Assembly: GCA_029934705.1 (NCBI GenBank)
Contig: JAOZLS010000004.1
Coordinates: 1-39,396 of the forward strand
Direction of reading: 5' to 3'
From: Bacteroidales bacterium
GTDB taxonomy: Bacteria; Bacteroidota; Bacteroidia; Bacteroidales; JAADGE01
Length of the DNA stretch: 39,396 nt
The notes under the pieces: model-generated
Told to the model about the DNA's origin: nothing
The model's database searches: none
Seen by the model: the letters and a program-made list of their open reading frames with translations, nothing else
Position numbers and translations under genes: made by a program
Shown here: one piece after another, positions 16,994 through 25,478 of the stretch
How the letters are laid out: the number at the start of each line of letters is the position of its first letter
How positions within the stretch are numbered: the stretch's first letter is position 1

Positions 16994-17989
16994 ATGAAAA
17001 TTATTATACCAATGGCAGGAATGGGTAAACGAATGAGACCCCATACTTTAACAAGACCAAAACCATTAATTCCAATTGCAGGTGTTCCAATAGTAAAAAG
17101 ACTTGCCGAAGAAATATCATCTGTTTTAGATTCTAAAATTGATGAAATTGCATTTATAATTGGCGATTTTGGTAAAGAAGTTGAAACCGAACTTATAAAA
17201 ATAGCTAGTGATTTAGGAGCTGAAGGTAAAATTTATTATCAGAATGAAGCTTTAGGTACAGCTCATGCTGTTTTGTGTGCAGAGCTTTCTCTCGCAGGAA
17301 ATGTTATTGTAGCTTTTGCCGATACTCTTTTTAAAGCCGATTTCAATCTTAATTTGAATGATGATGCAGTAATTTGGACTAATAAAGTTTCTAATCCTGA
17401 GGCATTTGGTGTTGTTAAAATTGATAGTACAGGTTTTATTTCGGACTTTGTAGAAAAACCTAAAACTTTTGTTTCAGACTTAGCAATTATTGGAATTTAT
17501 TATTTTAATTCTGGCGAAAATTTAAGAGCCGAATTAAATTATTTAGTCGATAATAAAGTTATTGTAAATGGAGAATATCAACTTACTGATGCTCTTGAAA
17601 ATATGAAAAATAAAGGAGTTAAATTTGTTCCTGCTACTGTTACCGAATGGCTAGATTGTGGAAACAAAGATGCTACTGTTTATACTAATTCTAGAATTTT
17701 ACATCACACAAGAAATTTAATTTCAGATTCTTCTAAATTAAATAATTCAGTTATTATTGAGCCTTGTTATATTGGGAATAATGTTATTATAAATAATTCT
17801 ATAATAGGTCCTTATGCTTCAATAGGAAAAAATTCTGTTATTGAAAATTCAATTATTAAAGAATCTATTTTAATGAAAAATGTTGGTATTGAAAACTCTA
17901 ATATATCTAATTCTATGATTGGTAGCTTTGCTACGGTTATTGGCAAAAGCGAGTCATTAAATTTAAGCGATTATTCAGATTTAAAATAA
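16994..17989 (+). CDS. Sugar-phosphate nucleotidyltransferase with C-terminal beta-helix
   Basis: This 331-residue protein has an N-terminal nucleotidyltransferase domain with MKIIIPMAGMGKRMRPHTLTRPKPLIPIAG (G-x-G-x-R and the lysine of KPLIPI). Later motifs are EALGTAHAV, AFADTLF (metal-binding aspartate) and VEKP. Residues about 240-325 form an imperfect hexapeptide left-handed beta-helix rich in I-I/N-S. It transfers a nucleotide to a sugar 1-phosphate; UDP-, dTDP- or GDP-type specificity cannot be fixed. This type heads a conserved Bacteroidota series with the three genes that follow. Its stop shares one base with the ATG of the TPR gene. Confidence 0.88.
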   Translation: MKIIIPMAGMGKRMRPHTLTRPKPLIPIAGVPIVKRLAEEISSVLDSKIDEIAFIIGDFGKEVETELIKIASDLGAEGKIYYQNEALGTAHAVLCAELSLAGNVIVAFADTLFKADFNLNLNDDAVIWTNKVSNPEAFGVVKIDSTGFISDFVEKPKTFVSDLAIIGIYYFNSGENLRAELNYLVDNKVIVNGEYQLTDALENMKNKGVKFVPATVTEWLDCGNKDATVYTNSRILHHTRNLISDSSKLNNSVIIEPCYIGNNVIINNSIIGPYASIGKNSVIENSIIKESILMKNVGIENSNISNSMIGSFATVIGKSESLNLSDYSDLK

Positions 17990-19734
17990 TGAATTTATTT
18001 TCAAAATTTATATATATACTTGCTTTATTCTTAGTTTTTTCTTCTTCTTGCAAGACGACAAAAACTAATGTTATTACAGCAAAACAAATTGAAAAATCCA
18101 AGATGGACTTTACTTATTGGTTTCACGAAGCCAATAAATCTCGCTTGTCCGGTTTTGATGAGCTTGCTGCAAAACAATTTTTAAAAGCATTACAGCATAA
18201 TCCTAACAGTGCCGCCAGTTTTTACTTTTTATCTGTTATAATGTATGAAGATAGTAAACATTCTTTAGCATTGGACTATGTAAGTAGAGCTGTTAGTATT
18301 TCCGATGCAAACTACTGGTATAACTCTCAATTAGCTAAATTGTTGGTTATAAATGAACAATATTCCGAAGCAGAAAAAATATATTTAAAATTAATTAATG
18401 AAAAGCCTAAAAACAAATCTTTATATCTTAGTCTAGAAATGCTTTATAGCGAATCTTCAAACTATAGTAAATTAAAGGATTTATATGTTGTTATGTTGCA
18501 GAAGTTTGGCTACACAAATAAAATAATTCAACATTTAATTTATCTATATTACGATACTAATGATTTTGATGGAGCTTTTACTTTTTTAAATAATTTAATA
18601 AGTGAATTCCCCGAAAATATTTTTTATAAAGTACTTTTGGCTGAACATTATTCAGTTACAAAAAAATATGATAAAGCTAAAGCTATTTATACTAAAATGT
18701 TTGATAATGAAGAAAATAATAGTTCATTTTTATCATCTTATAGTAAGTTTGCATTTATTTTAAAAGATACTTCTACTTATTATTCTATTTTACTCAATAC
18801 TGCTGGCTCTCAGGATATTATTTACAGCGATAAAAAAATATTATTTGAACAAAAAAGTAAGAAGATTCTAAATTCAAATCAATTAATAAAAGTTTATAAT
18901 CTTTTTTATACAACTCATAATACTAAACTTTTGCCTAATAAACTATTAGCAAATTTATATTTTGAAGAAAAAGATTATACATCGGCATATAAATTCTTGA
19001 AACAGGCATTAGTAATTGATAATACCGATTTTACTTTAGTACTGTATTTGCTTGAGTCTGAAAATCAACTTTCTTTATTTCAAGAACTCAAGAAAGATTC
19101 AGAATTTTATATAGATTTTTATCCTAATAAAAGTAAATTACATTTCTATTATGGTAAAGCTCTTTACCTTACAAATAATCTAAAAAAAGCAACTGCTACT
19201 CTTGAGTACGGACTTGAATTTGTATTCAACGACGACCTTCTTTTAGCAAAGTTCTATCACTATTTAGCACTTTCAAATAGAGATTTGAAGAACTATAGTC
19301 AAGCCAACGAAAACTTTTCTCAAATGTATGATAAAAGTACGAAATACTATATAGGAATTAGCGATTATGCCGCTTTTTTAGCTCAACGGAACTTAAATCT
19401 TGATTTTGCAATGGAATTATCGGAACAATGTCTTAGTAATGAGGCAACTTCTTTAAATTTTATATGCAACCATGCCTTTGTACTTCTTAAAATGAAAGAG
19501 TATTCGCAGGCATTAATATTTATGGAAAAATTACCAAAAAGTCATCTTAATTCAGAAAAGCATCTTAATAATTATGCTGATATTTTATTTATGAACAATT
19601 TTAATGATAAAGCCGTTGTTTTTTGGAATAAAGCATATAAACTTAACTCGAATATTTTAATAACAGAAAAATTAAATAATTACAATAAAATTTCAAAGTC
19701 AGAATTCTTTAACAAATATATTTTAAAAAATTAA
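17989..19734 (+). CDS. TPR-repeat lipoprotein
   Basis: This 581-residue protein carries a lipoprotein signal peptide with lipobox LVFSSSC, cysteine 21 being the predicted lipidated residue. Most of the rest consists of TPR-like helical hairpins (for example LAAKQFLKALQHNPNSAASFYFLS, YSEAEKIYLKLINEKPKNKSLYLSL, YDKAKAIYTKMF). A C-terminal group of repeats lies near residue 440-560. It starts in a one-base overlap with the nucleotidyltransferase gene and is 2 bases from the DUF4292 gene. A TPR lipoprotein next to DUF4292 and an EnvC-like protein is a recurrent Bacteroidota arrangement and suggests work at the envelope. The partner proteins are unknown. Confidence 0.85.
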   Translation: MNLFSKFIYILALFLVFSSSCKTTKTNVITAKQIEKSKMDFTYWFHEANKSRLSGFDELAAKQFLKALQHNPNSAASFYFLSVIMYEDSKHSLALDYVSRAVSISDANYWYNSQLAKLLVINEQYSEAEKIYLKLINEKPKNKSLYLSLEMLYSESSNYSKLKDLYVVMLQKFGYTNKIIQHLIYLYYDTNDFDGAFTFLNNLISEFPENIFYKVLLAEHYSVTKKYDKAKAIYTKMFDNEENNSSFLSSYSKFAFILKDTSTYYSILLNTAGSQDIIYSDKKILFEQKSKKILNSNQLIKVYNLFYTTHNTKLLPNKLLANLYFEEKDYTSAYKFLKQALVIDNTDFTLVLYLLESENQLSLFQELKKDSEFYIDFYPNKSKLHFYYGKALYLTNNLKKATATLEYGLEFVFNDDLLLAKFYHYLALSNRDLKNYSQANENFSQMYDKSTKYYIGISDYAAFLAQRNLNLDFAMELSEQCLSNEATSLNFICNHAFVLLKMKEYSQALIFMEKLPKSHLNSEKHLNNYADILFMNNFNDKAVVFWNKAYKLNSNILITEKLNNYNKISKSEFFNKYILKN

Positions 19735-19736
19735 AT

Positions 19737-20579
19737 ATGAAAAATTTCAAAATATTAGCTATTTTTTTCACTCTAATTGTTTTTTCCTCTTGTGGAATTT
19801 TCAAGAAAAATAATAATATTAATAACGATAATAATAATAACGTACATAATTATAAATCAGTTCCTTCACCTGATGTCTTAATTGCTATTGATAGTTTATC
19901 TGCAAATTATTTAGACTATAATTCTTTAACAATAAAGTTTTCTGCTGATTATCTAAAAGACGATAAAAAGTCAATTTTAAAAGGACTGCTAAAATTTAAA
20001 AAAGACTCATTTATTTGGGGATCAATACGCCCTGGTCTTGGAATAGAGCTCGCTAGGTTTTTATTTACACAAGATAGCATTAAATTCATTGATCGTTATC
20101 ACAAAGAATATTTTGTTGGTGATTATTCTTTTCTAGAAAAAAAATATAAAATTAAACTTGATTTTAATACAATACAAGCTATTTTAACCGACGAGTTTTT
20201 TATTTATCCACCTAAACCTATTATCGACGATAATCTTGTGGGTTATGTATTGTCCGATTCTTCTAAAAACTTTACTCTTACTCAAGAATTTAAAGTTGAT
20301 ACCTCACTAAATACTCAAGAAATTAAATTTACTGCTAACGATTACAAAATTAAAACAAATGCTGCTGTAATCGGATCCGAAAAGCGAACTTTAACTGTTA
20401 ACTATTCTAACTTTAAAACTATCAACAATCAGCTTTTTCCAACTTTAATAAATTCAATTTTTCTTAATAAGGATAAGTCATTGGTTTTCAATTTAAAATA
20501 TGATAAAGTTATTTTGAATAAGGAAGCAAAGCCAACTTTTAAAATTTCAGATAAATACAAACAAATATATTTTGAATAA
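19737..20579 (+). CDS. DUF4292 lipoprotein
   Basis: This 280-residue protein has a lipoprotein signal peptide with lipobox VFSSC (cysteine 19). An Asn/Asp-rich linker (about 25-40) follows, then a domain with the look of DUF4292 (LTIKFSADYLKDDKKSILKGLLKFKKDSFIWGSIRPGLGIELARFLFTQDSIKFIDRYHKEYFVG). This fold is thought to be related to the LolA/LolB lipoprotein carriers, which would make it an outer-membrane lipoprotein. That role is an inference from family and context. It lies 2 bases after the TPR lipoprotein gene and overlaps the start of the EnvC-like gene by 8 bases. Confidence 0.85.
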   Translation: MKNFKILAIFFTLIVFSSCGIFKKNNNINNDNNNNVHNYKSVPSPDVLIAIDSLSANYLDYNSLTIKFSADYLKDDKKSILKGLLKFKKDSFIWGSIRPGLGIELARFLFTQDSIKFIDRYHKEYFVGDYSFLEKKYKIKLDFNTIQAILTDEFFIYPPKPIIDDNLVGYVLSDSSKNFTLTQEFKVDTSLNTQEIKFTANDYKIKTNAAVIGSEKRTLTVNYSNFKTINNQLFPTLINSIFLNKDKSLVFNLKYDKVILNKEAKPTFKISDKYKQIYFE

Positions 20580-21711
20580 TAGATTTTTAACATATTCAAT
20601 ATTTTTAATATTCGCAATTTTTTTAAACTCTAAAATCATTGCTCAGAATGATATTGCCCAAATTGAAAAGCAATTACGACGAACTAAGAATACAATAAAA
20701 AGCGTTGAGAAAAAGCAAAGTCAAAGCTTAACAAAATTAAAGCTTATTAATTCTGAAATTAAGTTACACAAAAAACTTATAAAAAGTTTAAACAGAGAAA
20801 TTATTGTTATTGATAAGAGTATTACGAATAATTTAAAATCAATAAAAGTTTTAAAATCTAGTATTTCAGTTCTTAATAATGAGTATGAGGAATTAATTTA
20901 TTATGCCTACAAAACCAAGGACACTAGGAGTAGGGCAGCCTATATCTTTTCTTCCGAAAGCTTTAATCAGGCATATAAACGTTTTACTTATTTGCAATTT
21001 TTTACCGACTATGTTGAGCAAACTACTGTTCAGCTTAATTTAAAGCGTGATAGTTTGCTGGCTTTAACTAATTCAATGAATATTGATAAAGCTAAAATGT
21101 TAAAACTTAAAGAGAAACAGTCAGATGAGGTTATCGAATTATACGATAATTTAAAGGAACAACAAAGAATTGTCAAAACATTACAATATAGAAAATCTTA
21201 TCTTGAGGCACAGTATAAAACAAAACAATTAGCAAGTAAAACTCTTAAAAACTCTGTACAAGTTCAAAAAATATCCGAAAATGATGGTAATAAATCTCAA
21301 TTTACTTTAAACTTTGAAAAAAGCAAGGGGAAATTAAAATTACCTATTTCTGGTGTTATTACCTCTACTTTTGGCGTTCATAAGCATCCAGTATTAGAAA
21401 ATGTTCAAATTATTAACGATGGAATTGAAATTACTGTTACTAAAAATTCCGATGTAAGAGTTGTACATAAAGGCACAGTAACAAAGGTTGTTTCAATACC
21501 TGGTGCAAATACAGCAATTATAATTAAGCATGGAGTATATTTTACAGTTTACTCCAATTTATCTAAGGTTACGGTAAAAACCGGGCAAATTGTTTATGCA
21601 AATCAAGTTATTGGTAAAATTTTGTGTAATTCAAATACCGAACATGCATATTTAGATTTTCAAATTTGGTACAAACGCACTAAGCTAAATCCGAGCAATT
21701 GGCTTAAATAA
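20572..21711 (+). CDS. EnvC-like murein hydrolase activator with degenerate LytM domain
   Basis: This 379-residue protein has a signal peptide at about 1-24 (ending KIIAQ). Two long coiled-coil stretches follow (about 28-110 and 160-240), then a LytM/M23 domain from about 255. The M23 zinc ligands are missing: the usual H-x-G-x-D is replaced by N-D-G-I-E-I, and the H-x-H near the end reads HAYLDFQIW. This is the pattern of EnvC, which activates cell-wall amidases rather than cutting peptidoglycan itself. The start is TTG at 20572 and overlaps the DUF4292 stop by 8 bases; no ATG gives the signal peptide. ftsEX and an amidase gene are not in the window. Confidence 0.85.
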   Translation: MNNRFLTYSIFLIFAIFLNSKIIAQNDIAQIEKQLRRTKNTIKSVEKKQSQSLTKLKLINSEIKLHKKLIKSLNREIIVIDKSITNNLKSIKVLKSSISVLNNEYEELIYYAYKTKDTRSRAAYIFSSESFNQAYKRFTYLQFFTDYVEQTTVQLNLKRDSLLALTNSMNIDKAKMLKLKEKQSDEVIELYDNLKEQQRIVKTLQYRKSYLEAQYKTKQLASKTLKNSVQVQKISENDGNKSQFTLNFEKSKGKLKLPISGVITSTFGVHKHPVLENVQIINDGIEITVTKNSDVRVVHKGTVTKVVSIPGANTAIIIKHGVYFTVYSNLSKVTVKTGQIVYANQVIGKILCNSNTEHAYLDFQIWYKRTKLNPSNWLK

Positions 21712-21722
21712 TTTATTTTATT

Positions 21723-24700
21723 ATGACAGCATATAAAAGTTTAGTTTCTCAGCTACAGCAATTTATTACAAAATACTATAAGAATATTCTTCTTAAAGGA
21801 GTTATTGTATTCTTTATTTTAACTTTACTTTTGTTACTTCTTATTATCTTTTCAGAATCAATAGCATATTTTTCTGTTTCTATAAGAACGTTTCTATTCT
21901 ATCTGTTTTTACTCAGTTCTATCGGCGTTTTTGTATATTTTATTTTAATACCATTTCTTAAAATTTTAAAATTTGGTAAATTAATTACTTTTGAGCAATC
22001 CTCTAAAATAATTAGTGATTTTTTTCCCGAAATTCAAGATAAGCTGCTTAATACCTTGGAGTTATATAAAAAGAATATGCAGCTAAGCTCGCCCGATGCA
22101 TTAATTATTGCTGGCATTGAACAGAAAAGCTTATCTATTGCCCCTTTTAAATTCAGCAATGCTGTAAATTTTAAAGATAATTTTAAATATTTTAAATATT
22201 TACTTCTGCTATTACTTCTATTTACCGTTTTTTACGCCATTTCAGGCTCTACATTGTTTCAAAGTGTTAATAGGGTTATCAATCACGATGTTTATTATGA
22301 AAAGCCTGCACCGTTTAAATTCTTGCTGGTAAATGATACTTTAAATATAGAGAAGGGGAGTGATGTTACTATTTCTGCCTTAATTGAGGGTAATATTATT
22401 CCTGCAGAGGTAGTTATAAATTTCTCTGGTAATATTTTTGCAATGCAGCGTGATAAACAAAATAAAAGCCTATTTACGCATGAGATTAAAAATCTAAATA
22501 ATAATCTTCAATTTAATTTTTCAGCCCAAAATATTTCTTCTAAACAATTTGAAATTAAGGTTTTACCATCACCAGTACTTCTTAATTTTACAGTGAATGT
22601 TGATTACCCTAATTATACAGGAATTAAAGACAATACTTTTTCAGATGTTGGCGATTTTACTGTTCCACAAGGCACAAAATTATCTTGGGTTTTTAATACA
22701 AAAAACACTGATAGTCTGAAATTTATAACAAAAAAAGAAAATATTCTTCTGGCAAATAACGATAATTTTTATTTTACAAAAACTGCTATTCGAAATTTTT
22801 CTTATATCTTATCTGTTTCAAATCAGTATTTTTTCAATAAAAAATTAATTGAGTACAATATTGCAGTTGTTCCAGATTTATATCCCTCTATTTATGTTAA
22901 TTCTGTAAAAGATACTTCAAACTATTTTTTAAATTATTTTAAAGGAAGAATACTCGATGATTATGGTTTTAAAAATTTAACTTTTCATTATAGAATTGTT
23001 GAACCCAATTTTTCAACGGAAGATAATTCTGTTAAATTTGAAATTATCAATTTACCTTTTAATAAAAATTCTTTAAAAGAAGATTTTTACTTTTCTTACG
23101 ATTTTAGCTTTTTAAATGAACAAAATGGAAAAATCGCACAATTTTTCTTTCAAGTGTCTGATAATGATGGATTTAACGGTTCAAAAAAATCAAAAACTCA
23201 AATTTCTTCATTCGAAATACCTGATATTCAAGCACTTTCCAAAATTGAAGAAACAGCTAATCAAAATGTGATGAATAAAATGGATTTAAGTATCCAATTA
23301 GCTAATGAAATTCAGTCAGATTTGCAGAAACTGCGAGAAATGAATCTTAACAATAATATGTCGGAATGGGAGAATACACAACTATTACAGGAGATTTCGA
23401 CCAAGCAACAACTGCTTGAGAATTTGATAAAAGAAACCAATGAAGAGAACAAGGCGAAGAACAAGTTTCACAACACCTTTAAAAAAGAAGAAGAGGAGCT
23501 TTTGAAAAAACAAATGGAAATTCAAAAATTAATGGATGAAGTTTTTTCTGAGGAAATGAAAGAGCTGATGAAAAAAATTAATGAGCTTCAAAAAAAATAT
23601 GATAAAAAACAGATGCAAGAATTATTGAAAAATAATGAAATGACAAACGAGCAACTTGCGAAACAATTAGAAAGAAACAAAGAATTATTAAAAAGATATG
23701 AAGTTGAAGAGAATGTTGAGAATACAGCCGAAGAATTAAAAAAGTTAGCAGATAAGCAAAAAGAACTTTCGGAACTTACAAAAAATAAAAAGTTTGATAA
23801 AGACTCTTTAAAAAATATGCAAAAATCTTTAAAAGAGGAGTTTCAAAAATTGAAAGATAAATATGAAAAAACTTTAGAGAAAAATAAAGAATTAGAAACT
23901 CCAATGAAGTTAGACGAATTTTCGGAGGAAATGAAAAATATAGAAGATGAATTAGACAACTCTGAAGAAAAGCTCGATCAGAATAAAAAATCTAAAGCAT
24001 CAGAATCTCAAAGCAAGAATTCTAAAAATATGCAAAAGCTAGCCGAAGATATGCAATCTATGATGAGTGGTGGAGGTTCATCTCAACAAGGTGAAGACGA
24101 GCAGTTATTAAAAAAGATGGTTAATAATTTATTACTTTTTTCATTTGACCAAGAACAACTTATAAACGATTTTAAAAATATTTCGCCTCGTGATCCTAAA
24201 TACGTTGAGCTAACAAAAAAGCAACTTATATTAAAAGATAATTTCAAAACTATTAACGATTCTCTTTTCGCACTTGCAAAAAGGCAATCTGCAATTAGCT
24301 CACCAATTATGAAGCAATTAGATTTGATAAATTCTAACCTACAAAGTTCTATTACTTTATTTGAAGCAAAGAAATATAAAATTGCAACTAAACAGCAAAA
24401 TATTGTTATGATGGCTGTTAATAATTTAGCACTTCTTTTAGATCAGGTTTTAAATAATATGCAGAATCAGCAAGGCGGAGGTTCTGGTAAAGGACAGCAA
24501 AAATCTAAAAAACCAGATGGTAGTCAAAAGTCTTTGGAGCAAATGAAAAAAGGGCAGGAATCTTTAAAAAAGCAAATGGAAGATATGCTCAAACAAATGC
24601 AGAATGGCGAAGGACAATTTGATCAAAATGCAATGAATAAAAAACTCGCACAAATGCTTGCTCAGCAAGAAATTTACAAACAAATGATGCAAGAGATGCA

Positions 24701-25055
24701 AGCTAGAGAATCCTTAAGTCCAGAAACTCAAAGAATATTAAATGAAATAAAACAACTTTCGGAATTAAACGAAAAAGATTTAGTAAACAAGAGAATTACA
24801 CCTGCTTTAATTGAAAGGCAAAAGAAAATAACCTCCAGACTTTTAGAAGCACAAAATGCCGAAAATAAAAGAAAAACTGATAATAAGAGAGAATCAAAAC
24901 AAGGCGAAACTAAAACATACAAATCTGCCGAAGATTATTTTAATAAATATAAAAAGAACTCTGTATATAAAGAAGATTTATATAACAAGAGTATCAGATT
25001 AAAGCAGTTTTACAAGAAATTAAATACAAACTATTCCGATAAAATTAATAAGTAA
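21723..25055 (+). CDS. DUF4175 membrane protein with long coiled coil
   Basis: This 1110-residue protein has three hydrophobic segments near the N-terminus (about 23-48, 55-82 and 155-175). A beta-rich extracytoplasmic part follows (about 190-500), then a very long charged coiled coil (about 505-780) rich in Glu, Lys and Met. Later come a Gly/Gln/Ser linker (GGGSSQQGED, QQGGGSGKGQQ) and a Met/Gln-rich helical C-terminus. This fits DUF4175. It is probably anchored in the cytoplasmic membrane with the coiled coil on the outside; the function is unknown, though the company of EnvC-like and lipoprotein genes suggests envelope structure. It starts 11 bases after the EnvC gene and its stop shares one base with ybeY. 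Confidence 0.82.
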   Translation: MTAYKSLVSQLQQFITKYYKNILLKGVIVFFILTLLLLLLIIFSESIAYFSVSIRTFLFYLFLLSSIGVFVYFILIPFLKILKFGKLITFEQSSKIISDFFPEIQDKLLNTLELYKKNMQLSSPDALIIAGIEQKSLSIAPFKFSNAVNFKDNFKYFKYLLLLLLLFTVFYAISGSTLFQSVNRVINHDVYYEKPAPFKFLLVNDTLNIEKGSDVTISALIEGNIIPAEVVINFSGNIFAMQRDKQNKSLFTHEIKNLNNNLQFNFSAQNISSKQFEIKVLPSPVLLNFTVNVDYPNYTGIKDNTFSDVGDFTVPQGTKLSWVFNTKNTDSLKFITKKENILLANNDNFYFTKTAIRNFSYILSVSNQYFFNKKLIEYNIAVVPDLYPSIYVNSVKDTSNYFLNYFKGRILDDYGFKNLTFHYRIVEPNFSTEDNSVKFEIINLPFNKNSLKEDFYFSYDFSFLNEQNGKIAQFFFQVSDNDGFNGSKKSKTQISSFEIPDIQALSKIEETANQNVMNKMDLSIQLANEIQSDLQKLREMNLNNNMSEWENTQLLQEISTKQQLLENLIKETNEENKAKNKFHNTFKKEEEELLKKQMEIQKLMDEVFSEEMKELMKKINELQKKYDKKQMQELLKNNEMTNEQLAKQLERNKELLKRYEVEENVENTAEELKKLADKQKELSELTKNKKFDKDSLKNMQKSLKEEFQKLKDKYEKTLEKNKELETPMKLDEFSEEMKNIEDELDNSEEKLDQNKKSKASESQSKNSKNMQKLAEDMQSMMSGGGSSQQGEDEQLLKKMVNNLLLFSFDQEQLINDFKNISPRDPKYVELTKKQLILKDNFKTINDSLFALAKRQSAISSPIMKQLDLINSNLQSSITLFEAKKYKIATKQQNIVMMAVNNLALLLDQVLNNMQNQQGGGSGKGQQKSKKPDGSQKSLEQMKKGQESLKKQMEDMLKQMQNGEGQFDQNAMNKKLAQMLAQQEIYKQMMQEMQARESLSPETQRILNEIKQLSELNEKDLVNKRITPALIERQKKITSRLLEAQNAENKRKTDNKRESKQGETKTYKSAEDYFNKYKKNSVYKEDLYNKSIRLKQFYKKLNTNYSDKINK

Positions 25056-25477
25056 TGGATAATGAAAAAATAATTTTTAATTATGAAGAAATAGACTTTT
25101 CTTTGCAAGAAGAAAAATTAATTATTGATTGGATTAACAAAACAGTACTAGAAGAAAAAAAACAATTAGGTGATATATCCTATATTTTTTGTAGCGATAA
25201 ATATTTGTTAAATATAAATAAGCAATATTTGAATCACGATTATTTTACTGATATTGTAACTTTCGACTATACGGAAGACAATAGTATTTCTGGAGATATA
25301 TTTATAAGTATTGATACAATTGAAGAAAATAGAAAAAAATTTAAAACTACTTTTGATAATGAACTTCACAGAGTTATAATTCATGGAATACTTCATTTAG
25401 TTGGGTATAATGATAAAACCGATGAAGAACAAAAAGTAATGACAGAAAAAGAAAATTATTATTTAAGTATATTATAA
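25055..25477 (+). CDS. ybeY: rRNA maturation endoribonuclease YbeY
   Basis: This 140-residue metal-dependent RNase of the UPF0054 family acts in 16S rRNA 3'-end maturation and ribosome quality control. The signature is VIIHGILHLVGYNDKTDEEQKVM. The first two zinc histidines are present, but the third position of the H-x3-H-x5-H motif is aspartate, giving H-x3-H-x5-D. Bacteroidota members often lack this last histidine as I recall, so activity is still likely. ISGDIFIS and VTFDY are the other family blocks. It overlaps the DUF4175 stop by one base and ends one base before mnmG. Confidence 0.92.
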   Translation: MDNEKIIFNYEEIDFSLQEEKLIIDWINKTVLEEKKQLGDISYIFCSDKYLLNINKQYLNHDYFTDIVTFDYTEDNSISGDIFISIDTIEENRKKFKTTFDNELHRVIIHGILHLVGYNDKTDEEQKVMTEKENYYLSIL

Positions 25478-25478
25478 A

